Source of the DNA: Hirundichthys speculiger
Taxonomy: Eukaryota; Chordata; Actinopteri; Beloniformes; Exocoetidae
Assembly: GCA_018398805.1 (NCBI GenBank)
Contig: JAGFBZ010000938.1
Coordinates: forward strand, 493,501-557,500
DNA: 64,000 bases
Reading direction: 5' to 3'
In this document: positions 11,753-22,608 of the stretch, one piece after another
Numbering within the stretch: position 1 is the stretch's first letter
Layout of the letters: the number at the start of each line of letters is the position of its first letter
Program-made: the position numbers and the translations under genes
The notes under the pieces: generated by a model
What the model saw: only the letters and a program-made list of their open reading frames with translations
Database searches by the model: none
Told to the model about the DNA's origin: nothing

Positions 11753-12390
11753 TATAGTTTATAGGCAATAATGCCCCACGTGTAACACGTAGGGGAAACC
11801 AGAGGCAGACTGCTGGTTATGTTAACATAACAAGCTTTCAATTGATGTGTGATATTACTCTAATTGTAATCCCAAAAGCCACATCTGCTGTGAGACCGTT
11901 GCGTAATCTGTGACTGGGCTCCTGATGTGTTGTGTGCAATTAAACGTGTGGACAAAACCTGCCAAAGTCTGAACACAAATCACTGAGGTCAAATATGGCC
12001 TGTAAGAAATTAAATGAAAAAGATCATTTTAAAAAATCTTCTCATGCCATTTTACATGCTGTTACCCCCAGTACTGTTGAAAATAAAGCACCTCCAGCAC
12101 TCTCACAACAGCACCAGGGATTTCATCCATGCAGACACTGTTGGACCCAAACCGCTGTAGGAGGCAAAAATGGGCACAAACTATTTGATACATCTATAGA
12201 CAGATAAATATACATAGACACATAAATGCAGCTGAAAAAATAGTACATTTGGACACACGATACACTGAATAGAGACCGAGGCATTGTGTGAATATAATTT
12301 GCTTAATTTTGGTGCAGGACTGTGTCAAAATGGAGCAAAGAGAAAAAAAGACCTTTTTTCCTCTAATTTTCATTTCTTTATGACTGGAAT
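11753..12390. other. Intergenic, small hairpin only
   Basis: A short imperfect hairpin CCCCACGTGT/ACACGTAGGGG lies at 11773-11794. Nothing else was recognised. Confidence 0.4.
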
Positions 12391-12399
12391 GATAAAAAG

Positions 12400-12735
12400 A
12401 AATAATATTTGGGAAATTCACTGTTAAATATCTCATTCTGCCTGTATTGTCTGAACACCTGACAGAGCTCCTGCAGCTACGTCTCAGTGAAACACATTCA
12501 ACTCCATTACCAAACCTCCAGATTTTCACATCAGTGCTTCAAACTTGTCCATCTTATTGTCGAGAGACCTCATGTTCTCCATTATGATGGAGGGAAGAGG
12601 TTTAAATGTACGCTTTCTCTGTCTCTGCTTTGCCGCTGTCTTGCATCCATGGCGTCTCCTTTTCAACTCATGGGGGATTTGGGGTCTCTGTTTGGGTATA
12701 ATTTGGCTTCTTGAGCTGCTCCTGCTTGTAGACAA
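12400..12735 (-). pseudogene. L2-like LINE ORF2 fragment (start of the endonuclease region)
   Basis: The minus-strand frame at 12526-12735 ends in KPLPSIIMENMRSLDNKMDK. This is the well-known opening of fish L2/CR1-type ORF2 proteins (PPLP.II..NVRSL.NKMDEL) and is preceded by the usual arginine-rich segment. Beyond it the frame breaks, with a stop and a shift, within what should be the endonuclease FTETWL region. It is an isolated decayed piece unconnected to the 3' ends nearby. Confidence 0.6.
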
Positions 12736-12879
12736 CTTGTTTGTTGCTATGGTTACTAATTATAACAGGTGGTAAAAAAATGAAAAAAGTAACCAAGGAA
12801 ATCCTTCAAGCAGGACAGCATCCAAACTGGGATGAAAATAATCTAAAAGACAATGTTGTCAATGAGGCCAGTTGAGGTG

Positions 12880-13500
12880 GTCCGGGCATCTGGTTAGGAT
12901 TATCTTAGCAAACAATAAAGTGTTTCAGTTATTTTTTCCCATTCTTCCTACAAACACATCCTCAAGTGCATCACAGACTCCATAAATAGAAAAGGATAAC
13001 CCCCCCATGATGTCTTCCCCTCTCGTGGGGCTTCATCACCCTCTTTTTCCTCAACTGTGCCTTTGTATTTTGTGCAAAATGTGGTTTTACATTGTCTTAT
13101 CGGAAAAGAGATGTGATCTTGAAGGCAGCCTAAATCTAATCATACGTTTTTCCATAATGCTGCCATCATATAAGCATAAATAAGCATTTCCTGGGGCACT
13201 GATACAACAACATACTGGAGCTTGACTTTTGGACTTGCTGCTGATAACATCCTTTACATCGTAACCAGTACACTGTGCACATTTCTAGTAAAAAACGATC
13301 TCAGCTGGTGGGATATTGATTCATCCACCCATCCATCCATCATCTATACCTGCTGAGTCCTGTTCAGGGTCGAGGGACTCTGCTGGCGTCTATTCCAGCT
13401 CTCTGGGGTTAAAGGCAGGTCGCCAGTCCATCGCAGGGCAATTTTGATTCATCTGAGCACAAGACATGTTTCCACAGTGGTCCCTGGAGTTAATATGAGG
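12880..13500 (-). mobile_element. Possible Tc1-like relic (antisense)
   Basis: Around 13441-13490 the minus strand reads LQGPLWKHVLCSDESK, resembling the W..VLxSDETK motif around the first catalytic aspartate of Tc1 transposases. The rest is too decayed to frame. A common fish repeat (CATCTATACCTGCTGAGTCC and following) is embedded at 13320-13440. Confidence 0.3.
13320..13440 (+). repeat. Widespread fish dispersed repeat, copy 1
   Basis: CCATCCATCCATCATCTATA, a GTTCAGGGTCGAGGG core, GGTTAAAGGCAGGTCGCCAG and TCCATCGCAGGGCA follow in order. A longer copy is at 54341-54600 and a reverse fragment at about 62528-62600. Class not assigned. Confidence 0.6.
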
Positions 13501-13795
13501 TATATTTTTTTTCAATGATTTTCAATCATTAAAATAAATCCTCTTTTACACACAATTGTCAGTGCTCCCCATTCTGGACTGTATCCTACAGGTGAGCCAC
13601 AAATACTCTTCTACACAAACTGGTATGTCATTTACCATCCTGCTGTGACTGGACCTCCTTCAACCTTCAGCCTCCTGTATTCTCTGTTGAACTGGCCTTC
13701 CCTTCCCCGGGAAAACCTTGTCATACCTACAGCCACTTCTGAATATCCACATCGTGAATCGCAGCCTGCATTCGTCTAGTTATATCACTCCTCTT

Positions 13796-13843
13796 TTCAG
13801 TTTCTGCTGCAGATGATTGGAATCATCTGCAGCAGAAACTGAA
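13796..13843. repeat. Perfect 23-bp inverted repeat with 2-bp spacer
   Basis: TTCAGTTTCTGCTGCAGATG ATT is followed by GG and then its exact reverse complement. It lies at the start of a LINE-type 3' end. Confidence 0.92.
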
Positions 13844-14090
13844 GCTGAGCTCATCCGTCACATTCTCTCCTTTTAAAGACTGCATACTATCATTATTACA
13901 TGACTATTGCACTTGTTTTTAGATACTTAATTATTAATATTGGTATTGTTTCTTATGAGTAAAATGTTTTTGTTCTTATGCTGCCTCTTGGCCAGGTCGG
14001 AAATAAGAAGTGGTTCTCCATTAATTTACCTGGGTAAATAAAGGTTTAATTAAAAAACATAAAAAATTAAAAAATAAAAAGTTTTTTGGA
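13844..14090 (+). repeat. LINE-type 3' end (CTTGGCCAGG ... AATAAAGG tail)
   Basis: TGCCTCTTGGCCAGGTCG, TTACCTGGGTAAATAAAGG and an A/T-rich tail match the general 3' end of a common fish non-LTR element. Only the untranslated end is present. Confidence 0.5.
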
Positions 14091-14510
14091 ATGTGTTGCA
14101 GCTCTGAAATGCAAAAAAATTGATGTATATTAGCTGAGGAGAAAATTACATTAAATATCATGGTTCATGTGTCAGCAAGGAAATCAAAGTCAAAATGTGA
14201 GAATTTATTATGTTTGATTATTTTTTTTTACTCTATTACTCTATTATTTCATCCCAGCATTTTCTGACTTGCAGACCCTGTATGCAAAACTGAAATGTGA
14301 ATATCAGACGCATCTGCATTTTTATTCTTTATCAGTTTTCTGCTGGATGTTCCTCTTGAAAATAAGCTTTTCACAGATTCAGCTGCATCTCCTCCAACCC
14401 GTGACTGCATCTTTCCATGTTCAACTTTCTCCTTTTAAAAATGCTCCACTGCAGCTCCTTTCTAGGACCGACAGTGGAATTAAAGACAACGTTTGTCTCT
14501 GTGATTGAGG

Positions 14511-14933
14511 TGTCACAGCCCAATCAGTTTATGTCAGGTTTTGCGCCAGAAGGGAGGACACAGATGCAGGAGTTTAAAAAAATAAAGTATTTATTTTGAA
14601 AAACAAAAACAAAAGTCCAAGGTAAAAAAAAAAAATCCACAAAAGTAATACAGGTAAACAAGGAAAAACAAGTGACCAAAAACCAACAGAGACAAAGCAA
14701 GACAACGGACCAGCACAGACAGGGGAGATGACAAGACTTAAATACACAGGTGAAGAGACGAGAGGCAGGTGCAGGGGATCAAGGTAACGAGAGGAAGGAA
14801 GCAAAGCAGAAAACAATGTGTTCAAAGTAAAAACAGGAAACAGGTAACACAAAAGACATGGATTGATGCCAACCTAACACAACAAAAAAAAAACAATCTA
14901 AAATGGCTGCCATGGCCGCCCCAGACCATGACA
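14511..14933 (-). mobile_element. Solo LTR, copy 1 (minus orientation)
   Basis: On the minus strand the 423-bp unit starts TGTCATGGTCTGGGG and ends CTGTGACA. It has a TATTTAAGTC promoter-like box and AATAAA before the end. It is the same family as 19447-19868 but in opposite orientation. The five bases on either side (TGAGG and GTTTG) do not match, so no target duplication survives. No internal coding sequence is present. Confidence 0.72.
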
Positions 14934-15402
14934 GTTTGATATACAAAGACAGGCTCAAAAGTGATTGTTTCAGAGGCACACAGTGTGAGAGTTCGCAGGT
15001 TTTTACAGGTGTCCTGTAACAAATGCCCAAAGATCCCAAAAGCTCAGTGAAAGAATTCATGATGACACACCTAAAAAGGCCTGCTGAGATGGTAGAGACC
15101 ATCCACCGTGTAAACTATACAGAATCCCACAACCAGGACGGCCGCCCATGAATGAATGTTTCAAAATTCAAATGCTACAAGCAAAAACAGTTAGCTTAGC
15201 AGTAGGGATGGGAATTGATAAGATTTTCACGATTCCGATTCCCTTATCAATTCTGTTAAACGATTCGATTCCTTATCAATTCTCTTATCGATTCTCTTAT
15301 CGATTCCAATTTGGGGAATAAGGAGAACAAACAGTTTGATGATGAGCATCAACTTTGTTTAATTAACTATCACACGGCCTTACAAACTCAACAAGGTCAA
15401 GA

Positions 15403-15645
15403 TGTCCACAACAAATGTGCAACTGGAGTAACATTTATCTTTGTTTAAATAAAAAATGAATATAAGAACAAACTTAAAAACACTAGTTGAGTTGTTTAAA
15501 ATACAAGAAAATTACGTTTGTTGTGTCCACAACAAATGTGCAACTGGAGTAACATTTGTCTTTGTTTAAATAAAAAATGAATATAAGAACAAACTTAAAA
15601 ACACTAGATGAGTTGTTTAAAATACAAGAAAATTTACGTTTGTTG
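15403..15645. repeat. 121-bp tandem duplication inside the hAT element
   Basis: Two nearly identical units starting TGTCCACAACAAATGTGCAA at 15403 and 15524 lie between the left end and the transposase. Confidence 0.9.
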
Positions 15646-15779
15646 TGACAGTTACTTATTAATCTCTAATAACCAATAATGTCTAATAACAGGTGATGTG
15701 ATAACTAATTAGAGTAAGCCATGGATCTTGCTGAAAATAAATGTGTGTGTGTGTGTACTCAAAATAGTAGTAGGGAAAA

Positions 15780-18700
15780 TTAACAGTTCTTTTGCAGAAA
15801 GATGAGCATATCTGCTTTTTCTGGAAGGATACGGGATCTTTCGGGGCTTATGGTGTCTCCAGCCGTGGAGAACACCCTCTCAGATGGGGTGGAGGAAGCC
15901 TGCACACAGAGGTAGTTTTCAGCCAGTCCAGATAGCAAGGGCAGCGTATCCTTCTGTTCCACCACCACCGTGTGGCACTATCCCTGCAGGGGATGGAGGG
16001 CAGGCTTTTGTAGAGCTGGATTTCCTGATCTACCCTCTGGGCTGGGGAAAGACAGGGCTGTGATTCACAAAGTGACTGCAGCTCGTTGTCGTCCTCCTCG
16101 AATAGTTCTTCCAAGGCTGTCTTTCTTGATGGTGGTGGCAGTGCCTGAATATAAATGAGCATGAAGTAAAATAATAATGAATAATAATATAATTATAAAT
16201 AACTCAATAATCATGACAAAACAGAATCCAGTCATTACAAATAAATGAGCCAACTTACATAGTCCTCCTCTACTTCTTCCTCCACCTCCCCATCTTCGCA
16301 GCCTTCCCTCTGTGTCTCTCCTTCCTCAGGGAGCTTGAGAAGTGATGTAAACACATCAATAAATTTTAACACAGAGCTGTAGGATGTCTCACTCACAATG
16401 AAATCAAATGCAATCAAGACAAACAGAATTGAAACAGAAATTAATTAAAATACCTCATCTGTTGCTGCCACTGTATTTGCTTTGATTGCAGCTTCCCTGA
16501 TCCTGTCCCAGACTTCATCACTTTTCACTTTATATTTAAATCTGGGATCCAGAATGGTGGCTTCCTCCAGGAATCTCTGAATATCAGCTCCCTTCAATTC
16601 CAAAAAGGAGGACAGGATGGTATTAGGACTAATGGCCAAAAAAAAAGCACTTACTTTATGTTTGTTGTACTTTATGTTTACTACTGTTCTCTCATTTCAC
16701 CCTCAAATGGATAATGTCACATGGAAGGTCACATTACTTTTTTGACATTATACATTTAGTATGGGATTATGCAAATTAGCTTAAAGTGTCAAGATAAGAT
16801 TAAATGTAGCTGTGCTTGCCTGGTAGCGTTTGGAGAGATCATTCCAAATATTCTCTTTGATGCTCCTTGTGAAAGCAGAGTCACCTTCCTGCACAGTGTA
16901 CTGTTGCTCCAGCTTCTGCAAGATGGGCAAAATCTCACCGCAGGTTGGACTTTTCTCGCTGGAGACAGCCAGTGTGGAGGTGTAATGCTTCCGCATGAGC
17001 TGCACAAACGCCTCTGCTTTTCCTAAGTCCTCATTGCCGATTTTGGCCAACCTAGAAAATTAAATAAAAACAGAAAAAAGATGTTAGCATAAATAAACAA
17101 CAACAAAACCAGTTTAAAACAAGTTTAAGATATATTATAATTGAAATATACATTACCTGTCCTTCTCCATGGGCTTTCTTATGCGTGGGGTCTATGGCTG
17201 CAGCCTGGAGAGCTGGGAACTGCTCACAGAATCTCTCCATCATCAAATAGAGGGAGTTCCACCTAGTTCTGACATCGAGGAGGAGCATGTGCTTTGGCAG
17301 CTCTGAGGGTTAAAACAACATATACACAATGTAAATATGTATTATCTAATGATTTGTGTAGACATACCTATACATCTATATTTAGAGTATCGTACTGAGC
17401 AACTCTTGTTTCTCTTTCAGAACAACTTTTGCCATGTGTGACCTCTTCATCCAAACTATCACTGCTCGAACTCGTGCTGCCCAATTTGAAATTGTGGTAC
17501 AATTGTAAAGCTTCTGCGCTCCCAGATTGAGCGTATGGGCAAAGCATGGAAATTTCAGGATGTTCAGCTGTTTGATGGCTACATCCATGTTGGCTGCATT
17601 GTCCACAGTTGCTGCCACAACCTTTTCCCGTATGCCATATTCCTCCAGGATGTCATCAATCTCCTCTGCTACGGCTGAGCCTGTCTGAGCTTGGTACACA
17701 GCTTTGGTTTTTAGGACCTTTTCCTTTGCCTGGCCATTGCTCACATAGTGTAGAGTAACTGTGAGATAATGATCCTGACTAAAACTTGTCCATCCATCAG
17801 CTGTGATAGCTGCCTTCGACACAGTTTTCAGCTCAGAGATCAGATTTCCCTTTTCAACATCATACCAAGCAGGGATCAAGTGGTTACTTAGGCTTTCTCG
17901 GCTTGGGGCTTTGTATTTTGGGTTGAGAACCTTAGTCATTTCCCTAGAAAATACATGAGAATGAATGAATGAATGATTGATATGTTTAATGTAGAGAAAA
18001 TATTTTATTTAAACAATCTGACAACAGCCTCACATTCACCTACCGAAATTCAGGGGCCTCTACTGTAGAAAATGAGTGCAAACCCTTAACAATGAATTTG
18101 GTAAGTGCCCGGTGACATTCGTCTACCTTCGCCTGGGACATTCTATTTTCTGCTTGCCTCGGTGAAAACAGAAGGCACTGAACGGGAGCTGCCAGCCTCT
18201 GAGCCAGTCAGGCTACCCGTCTCGTCACGGTCATCTAAATCTAATGGAAAAGGCATTCGTTTAATGAAAAAGCATTACTGTACAATTTCGGAAAATAAAC
18301 TTATCTCCCCCTGATCTAAATAAACGAGCGTCACCTTTCTCTCACTCCCTGAACTGCTGAGCAACTTCGTAGCATGTTTCGTTGCAGCCATTGCAATAGC
18401 TAGAATAATGTAAGAATTCCAGCTACTAGTAGCTCTATTTAAACATGCTAGCAATGAAGGGCTGGATGAACGAGAAAGGCATACTCCCTTAATAACCCCA
18501 AAGAGAGGTATGAAACCGGTTTATTTCCAGAAATGGCATATGATTTACTTGGACCAACATTAAGCACAGCCAGTGATATAAAACTAGCTACTTACCGCCA
18601 GAGTTGCTTTCCATGCTGGTCGTAGCATTAGCTTCTGTCCGGAAGGCATCAAAAACACGGCATTCGTTAAAATTTATGACGTGTTGTGTGCGCAGGTGTT

Positions 18701-18833
18701 TCTGCATGTTAGATGTATTTCCTCCCGCTGCTGTAATTCCCACTTTGCAATGATTGCAAATCGGCTTGTTGACATCTTTCTCTTCCTTAAAATGAAGCCA
18801 AACTTTCGATCGCTTCGCTCGGTGGGGCGCCAT
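15780..18833 (-). pseudogene. hAT transposase (BED finger, hAT dimerisation domain), frameshifted
   Basis: Probable exons on the minus strand are 18596-18833 (BED finger: CNHC spacing in ICNHCKVG...MQKHLRTQH), 18044-18234, 17396-17943 (AAITADGWTS, FPCFAHTLNL), 17157-17302 (DVRTRWNSLYLM), 16820-17051, 16454-16628, about 16259-16340, and 15780-16144 (SSTPSERVFSTAGDTISPER, the dimerisation domain). Junctions have GT-AG signals, except that the exon ending at 16820 uses GC (CAG|GCAAGC). At least two single-base frameshifts are seen: near 18150, between the frames SVPSVFTEA and QAENRMSQAK, and near 15970, between RDSATRWWW and EQKDTLPLLS. The enzyme would cut and paste the element. This copy is unlikely to be active. 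Family resemblance is to ZBED-type hAT proteins. Host domestication is unlikely given the intact transposon ends. Confidence 0.85.
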
Positions 18834-19068
18834 CTCTTCTGTTTTGCTTTTCTAGACTTACACCTGGTCACGTCGTACTTGCTTACTGAATGCCGTGTGC
18901 GTAACTTGCGTAAAAAACGTGACGTAAGTCGTGCTGCCCAGAGCCCGAGGCTCTGGTGCTGCCTGGAATCGATAAGAGAATCGTTAAGCGAGCTCCCAAA
19001 CGGTGCCATGGAATTGGACCACACGGAACCGGTTCTGAACAGGAACCGGTTTTCGATTCCCATCCCTA

Positions 19069-19446
19069 CTTAGCAGCAGGGCAGACAGCTTAGCGCTGGA
19101 TTCACACAGCTGCCTTGTGGCATCACATGGGGGGGAGGGGGGGCTTTTTCTGTCTTTGTCAAACCAAAAACACCGAAATAAATGTCTTCCCACTCGCTCA
19201 CTCGAAAATAACCCATGTGCTTTGAACAAGACCCCCCCCCCCCCCTCCATTTGGATTTTATTGGCTTGTTCTAGATGTGTAGCCGCAGCACAGCTGGCTG
19301 ACACATGTGTTGAAGCGGGAAAAGTTTTGACAGAGCCAAAGCTATCGACACAACACACAAAACCCACAATTCACTTCAACAACGGGTGATGGCACCTCAT
19401 TCAAAGTGTACGGAGACGAACGCATGCAACACGCACGTGGGAATCC
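19069..19446. other. Short intergenic segment with C-run
   Basis: Contains G-rich and C-rich runs (19130-19145 and 19230-19246). No gene was recognised. Confidence 0.4.
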
Positions 19447-19868
19447 TGTCATGGTCTGGGGCAGCCATGACAACCATTTTGGTTTCTTTTATGTTATGTG
19501 TTAAGTTGGCGTCAATCCCTGTCTTTTGTGTTACCTGTTTCCTGTTTTACTGTGAAGGTCTGTCTTGTCTCCGTTGTTTTCAGTTTTGCTTCCTTCCCTC
19601 TTGTTATCCTGATTGTCTCCACCTGTCTCTCATTGGGTTCCCTGTATTTAAGTCTTGTCATTCCCCATGTCTTTGTTGGTGCATTAGTTGTGCTATATGT
19701 TTGCAGTCCTGTATGTTTCTCCCTTCGTCATCTCCCTGGAACTAAGTAAAGTTTGTGTTTTTGTATTTTGCATTTTGTATTTTGAACTTTTGGATTTTGT
19801 GTTTTTGGAAAATTAAACCCTTTTGTTTGTACTCCTGGGTCCTCCCTTAAACACTGAAAATCATGACA
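19447..19868 (+). mobile_element. Solo LTR, copy 2, with 5-bp target duplication
   Basis: A 422-bp unit begins TGTCATGG and ends CATGACA, flanked by a perfect AATCC duplication (19442-19446 and 19869-19873). It contains TATTTAAGTCTTGTC (promoter-like) and a degenerate poly(A) signal. The termini and the 5-bp duplication are those of an LTR retrotransposon reduced to one LTR by recombination. Gypsy-type or retrovirus-type cannot be told from an LTR alone. Confidence 0.85.
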
Positions 19869-20440
19869 AATCCACCATAAAAGTATTAACTTTGGACTCA
19901 ACGATCAATATTCAAGAGTCATTTTGGAACATTGCAAGAAGCACTTCCCAATTTGCAAAAAAGAAGAGAGAGAAATGAGGGAAGAAAACCAGTCATAGTC
20001 AGAAAACCAGGCTGTAGACACATTATACATAGATGAACGTTATTCCATGATAAGGATATTACCCCTGGGTTCCTCTAGACTGCCACCTCTACAGTCTGTG
20101 ACTCATAACACTCTCCAGTTTTACGTATTCCTTCTCATTTTTAGATCAATACAAATTTGCAACTAGGTTTTAGGACCAACTATGGTAATCTTGTGTCATA
20201 TTTCACTTTGCTTGTGCTCTGTTTAATATTCTGTAAGTGTAAAAAAAATCATATATATACAAAATAGAGCCACCTGTACTCAGCTCATTACAACAAAAAA
20301 GCAAACAAAACAATGAGGAGCATACAAATTTAATAAATAGAAAAATCTCATTAATTTATAACAGTACTAGTTCAGACCCTAAAAGACGTTACCTTTCAAA
20401 TGCAGATGATTCATCTCTCTCATAATTTTTTTTCAAACCT
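19869..20440. other. Intergenic, no recognisable feature
   Basis: AT-rich sequence; nothing was recognised. Confidence 0.4.
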
Positions 20441-20444
20441 TTCT

Positions 20445-20870
20445 ATCTGTTCAGTTATTATATCTGGAGACTTTAACACAGCTATTGAACGAGAGACGGG
20501 TCAATCCAACAATCCAAGTTAAAAAAAAACACTCCCGGCAGTCAACAGAAACAATAATGCAGTTGTCTCGGTGACAGCTGGTGACGACAACATCTGGCTA
20601 AAGAATACTTCCTCCCCAGCTGTTCACTGTTCATATTCCTCTGTTGACTCTTTCTCACAACCTACACTCCATCATATCAAATATCTTTGACTCAAAGATT
20701 CATCCAATCATCATAAATGACCACGCTCTTGTTACAATCAAATTAAATATACTGAATATGCTACATAGAAATACATTCCTAGGTGGCACGTTAATACATT
20801 TTATTCTTAATGAGCCTGACTTTGACAGTTTTATCAAAAAAGAGTGAGCATGCTTTCATGCTTTCATCTC
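20445..20870 (+). pseudogene. L1-like LINE endonuclease fragment
   Basis: The plus strand reads VIISGDFNTAIERETGQSNN near 20455, then after stops CSYSSVDSF, and DSKIHPIIINDHALVTIKLN at 20690-20750. These are the GDFN, YSRIDY and ISDHAPV blocks of the apurinic endonuclease of L1/Tx1-type LINEs, in the right order. Several stops and shifts separate them, so it is a dead fragment. Confidence 0.65.
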
Positions 20871-21224
20871 TTCTCTTGAGTCTCTCACTTGTTGGACTCA
20901 ACTCCATCTCTACTGTGGAAGAGATTCAGGGTTTTTTTTTTTTTTGCCAGTGCTGCCTCCTTGGCTGGATTTGTGAGATTACGAGTCTCGTTGGGGGGGG
21001 CGGGGGATTGTGGGACTGGTGGAGGTCTGCTGCGTGACACTGCCCCGGCACACCAGCACGAACTACGATCCAGCCTGTAGCACTGGTCGTGGTCACTGTT
21101 TGAGGTCAGTATCACTGCTCCATGTCTGTCTGGCTACAGAGCTGCTTAGGCTCTGATGTGGACGCGTCAGCCGTCCCAACACCAACCAGCACACATCCCT
21201 TTACACACAGCACAGCACGCCAGC

Positions 21225-21231
<7 letters not shown>

Positions 21232-21255
<24 letters not shown>

Positions 21256-21256
21256 T
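21232..21256. repeat. (CA)n microsatellite
   Basis: About twelve CA units. Confidence 0.95.
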
Positions 21257-21337
21257 GATCACTGCCTGTCATGTGTCCTTCTCTGTCCTGTTCTGTTGTG
21301 CAATACTAAATTGGATACAATTTAAACTAGTATTTAT

Positions 21338-22145
21338 TAGGGGTGTGACAAGATCTCGTGCCACGAGATCTCGCGAGATTTAAGTTGACCAAATTTTTCC
21401 GTTGTGTTCAAAATCTGTCTCGCGAGATTTGTGAGCTATCCAAACTTTTATTTGTGACCTGTGGCGGCAGTAATGCGCCTTTGCTACGTACAGTCATTGG
21501 CTAAGTCTAGCCTGCCAGAACATAAAGAAGGACTAGGAAAAGAAGAGAAGAGCCAGAGGAGTCCAACATTTTAAAACAGGCTGAGAGGGAAGTTGAAAAC
21601 TCCCAATATCCTTTGCTGTCTCAGCTTGCCAAAGCGTGCCTTTGTGTCCCTGCTACCTCTGTTCCAAATGAACACATCTTTTCGCAGGAGGAGACATAGT
21701 TAATGCACAAAGATCACAACTGCTACCAGAGAATGTGGACATGCTAATATTCTTAAAAAAGAACATGGCTGTGTAGTTGCAGCAAGTAGTCAGTGACATA
21801 CTTAGACTTTATTGCACTATTTGAACTCTGTGTGACAGAGTAGAACTTTGATTAAGTTTACACATGTTGTTTGCACTTAAATAAATTATTTTTTTTTTCA
21901 TTTAACTTTAATAAGTTTAGTTTTTGTTTCAATTTTGTTAGTTCAGTTTATTAAAAGCTCATGCTAAGATTTTTCATGTAAAGATTTATAAAAAATTTCA
22001 AATGCATGTGCAACCATTAAAAAAGGCTTGTTTCAGTCATATATAGTTTGTCATTGTAATTTTGTTTAAATCTCGTCTGTCTCGTTCTCGTGAACCATAT
22101 CGTGTCTCGTCTCGTCTCGTGCGCTGAGTGTATCGTCACACCCTA
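21338..22145 (+). mobile_element. Internally deleted hAT element with perfect 8-bp target duplication
   Basis: Termini TAGGGGTGTGACA and TGACGATACACTCAGC... (right end reading inward TAGGGTGTGACG) are flanked by GTATTTAT on both sides (21330-21337 and 22146-22153). At 21600-21775 the plus strand still encodes the end of a hAT transposase: LSQLAKACLCVPATSVPNE, then in a shifted frame VNAQRSQLLPENVDMLIFLK, corresponding to the dimerisation domain. The rest of the enzyme is missing. Subterminal ATCTCG/TCTCGTCTCG repeats near both ends probably serve as transposase binding sites. Confidence 0.88.
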
Positions 22146-22149
22146 GTAT

Positions 22150-22172
22150 TTATATATATATATATGTATATA

Positions 22173-22221
<49 letters not shown>
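22150..22221. repeat. (TA)n microsatellite
   Basis: About 70 bp of TA repeats with two interruptions, between the hAT element and the next Tc1-type element. Confidence 0.95.
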
Positions 22222-22224
<3 letters not shown>

Positions 22225-22558
22225 TCATTCTTCACTTTCTTGTTCATTTAATACCTGGTACCACTAAACGTCATCATGTGACTAAAACAGACAGAAAAGA
22301 AAACACTGAATGCTAAAAGCAGTGTTTTTGGCAGTACAAACGCCATAGCTATTGATGTAAAAACTTAAGTGATTTTAGGTTATAATCAAGAAAACCATGG
22401 AAAATGGTAGATATCAGCTCTTAAATAAAACTCTTATGAGCAATCTTTGTGGTTATCGTTATGTTTGTCCAAAGAAATGTACCTTTAGTTGTACCAGGCA
22501 TTAAAATGAACAAGAAACTGACGAAAACAAGAGTGGTCTAATAATTTTTTTTCCATGA

Positions 22559-22561
<3 letters not shown>
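22222..22561. mobile_element. Tc1/mariner-type MITE, 340 bp
   Basis: The left end CAGTCATTC...TTTCTTGTTCATTTAATACC and the right end reading inward CAGTCATGG...TTTCTTGTTCATTTTAATGC are inverted repeats between TA dinucleotides. The left arm lacks about 30 bp present in the right. There is no coding capacity. Confidence 0.72.

Positions 22562-22607
<46 letters not shown>
22562..22607. repeat. (TA)n microsatellite
   Basis: A second TA tract on the other side of the MITE. Confidence 0.93.

Positions 22608-22608
<1 letters not shown>

Larger units (their letters stand above)
15203..19068 (-). mobile_element. hAT transposon, complete ends, 3866 bp
   Basis: The terminal inverted repeats TAGGGATGGGAATYGA at both ends are flanked by a perfect 8-bp target duplication CTTAGCAG (15195-15202 and 19069-19076), which is diagnostic of the hAT superfamily. 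Inside, the minus strand carries a transposase split by introns, with an N-terminal BED zinc finger, RNase H-like core and C-terminal hAT dimerisation domain. Many GATTCGATTCC-type subterminal repeats lie near both ends. A 121-bp tandem duplication occupies 15403-15645. The intact ends and duplication indicate a fairly recent insertion, although the transposase is broken. Confidence 0.93.
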
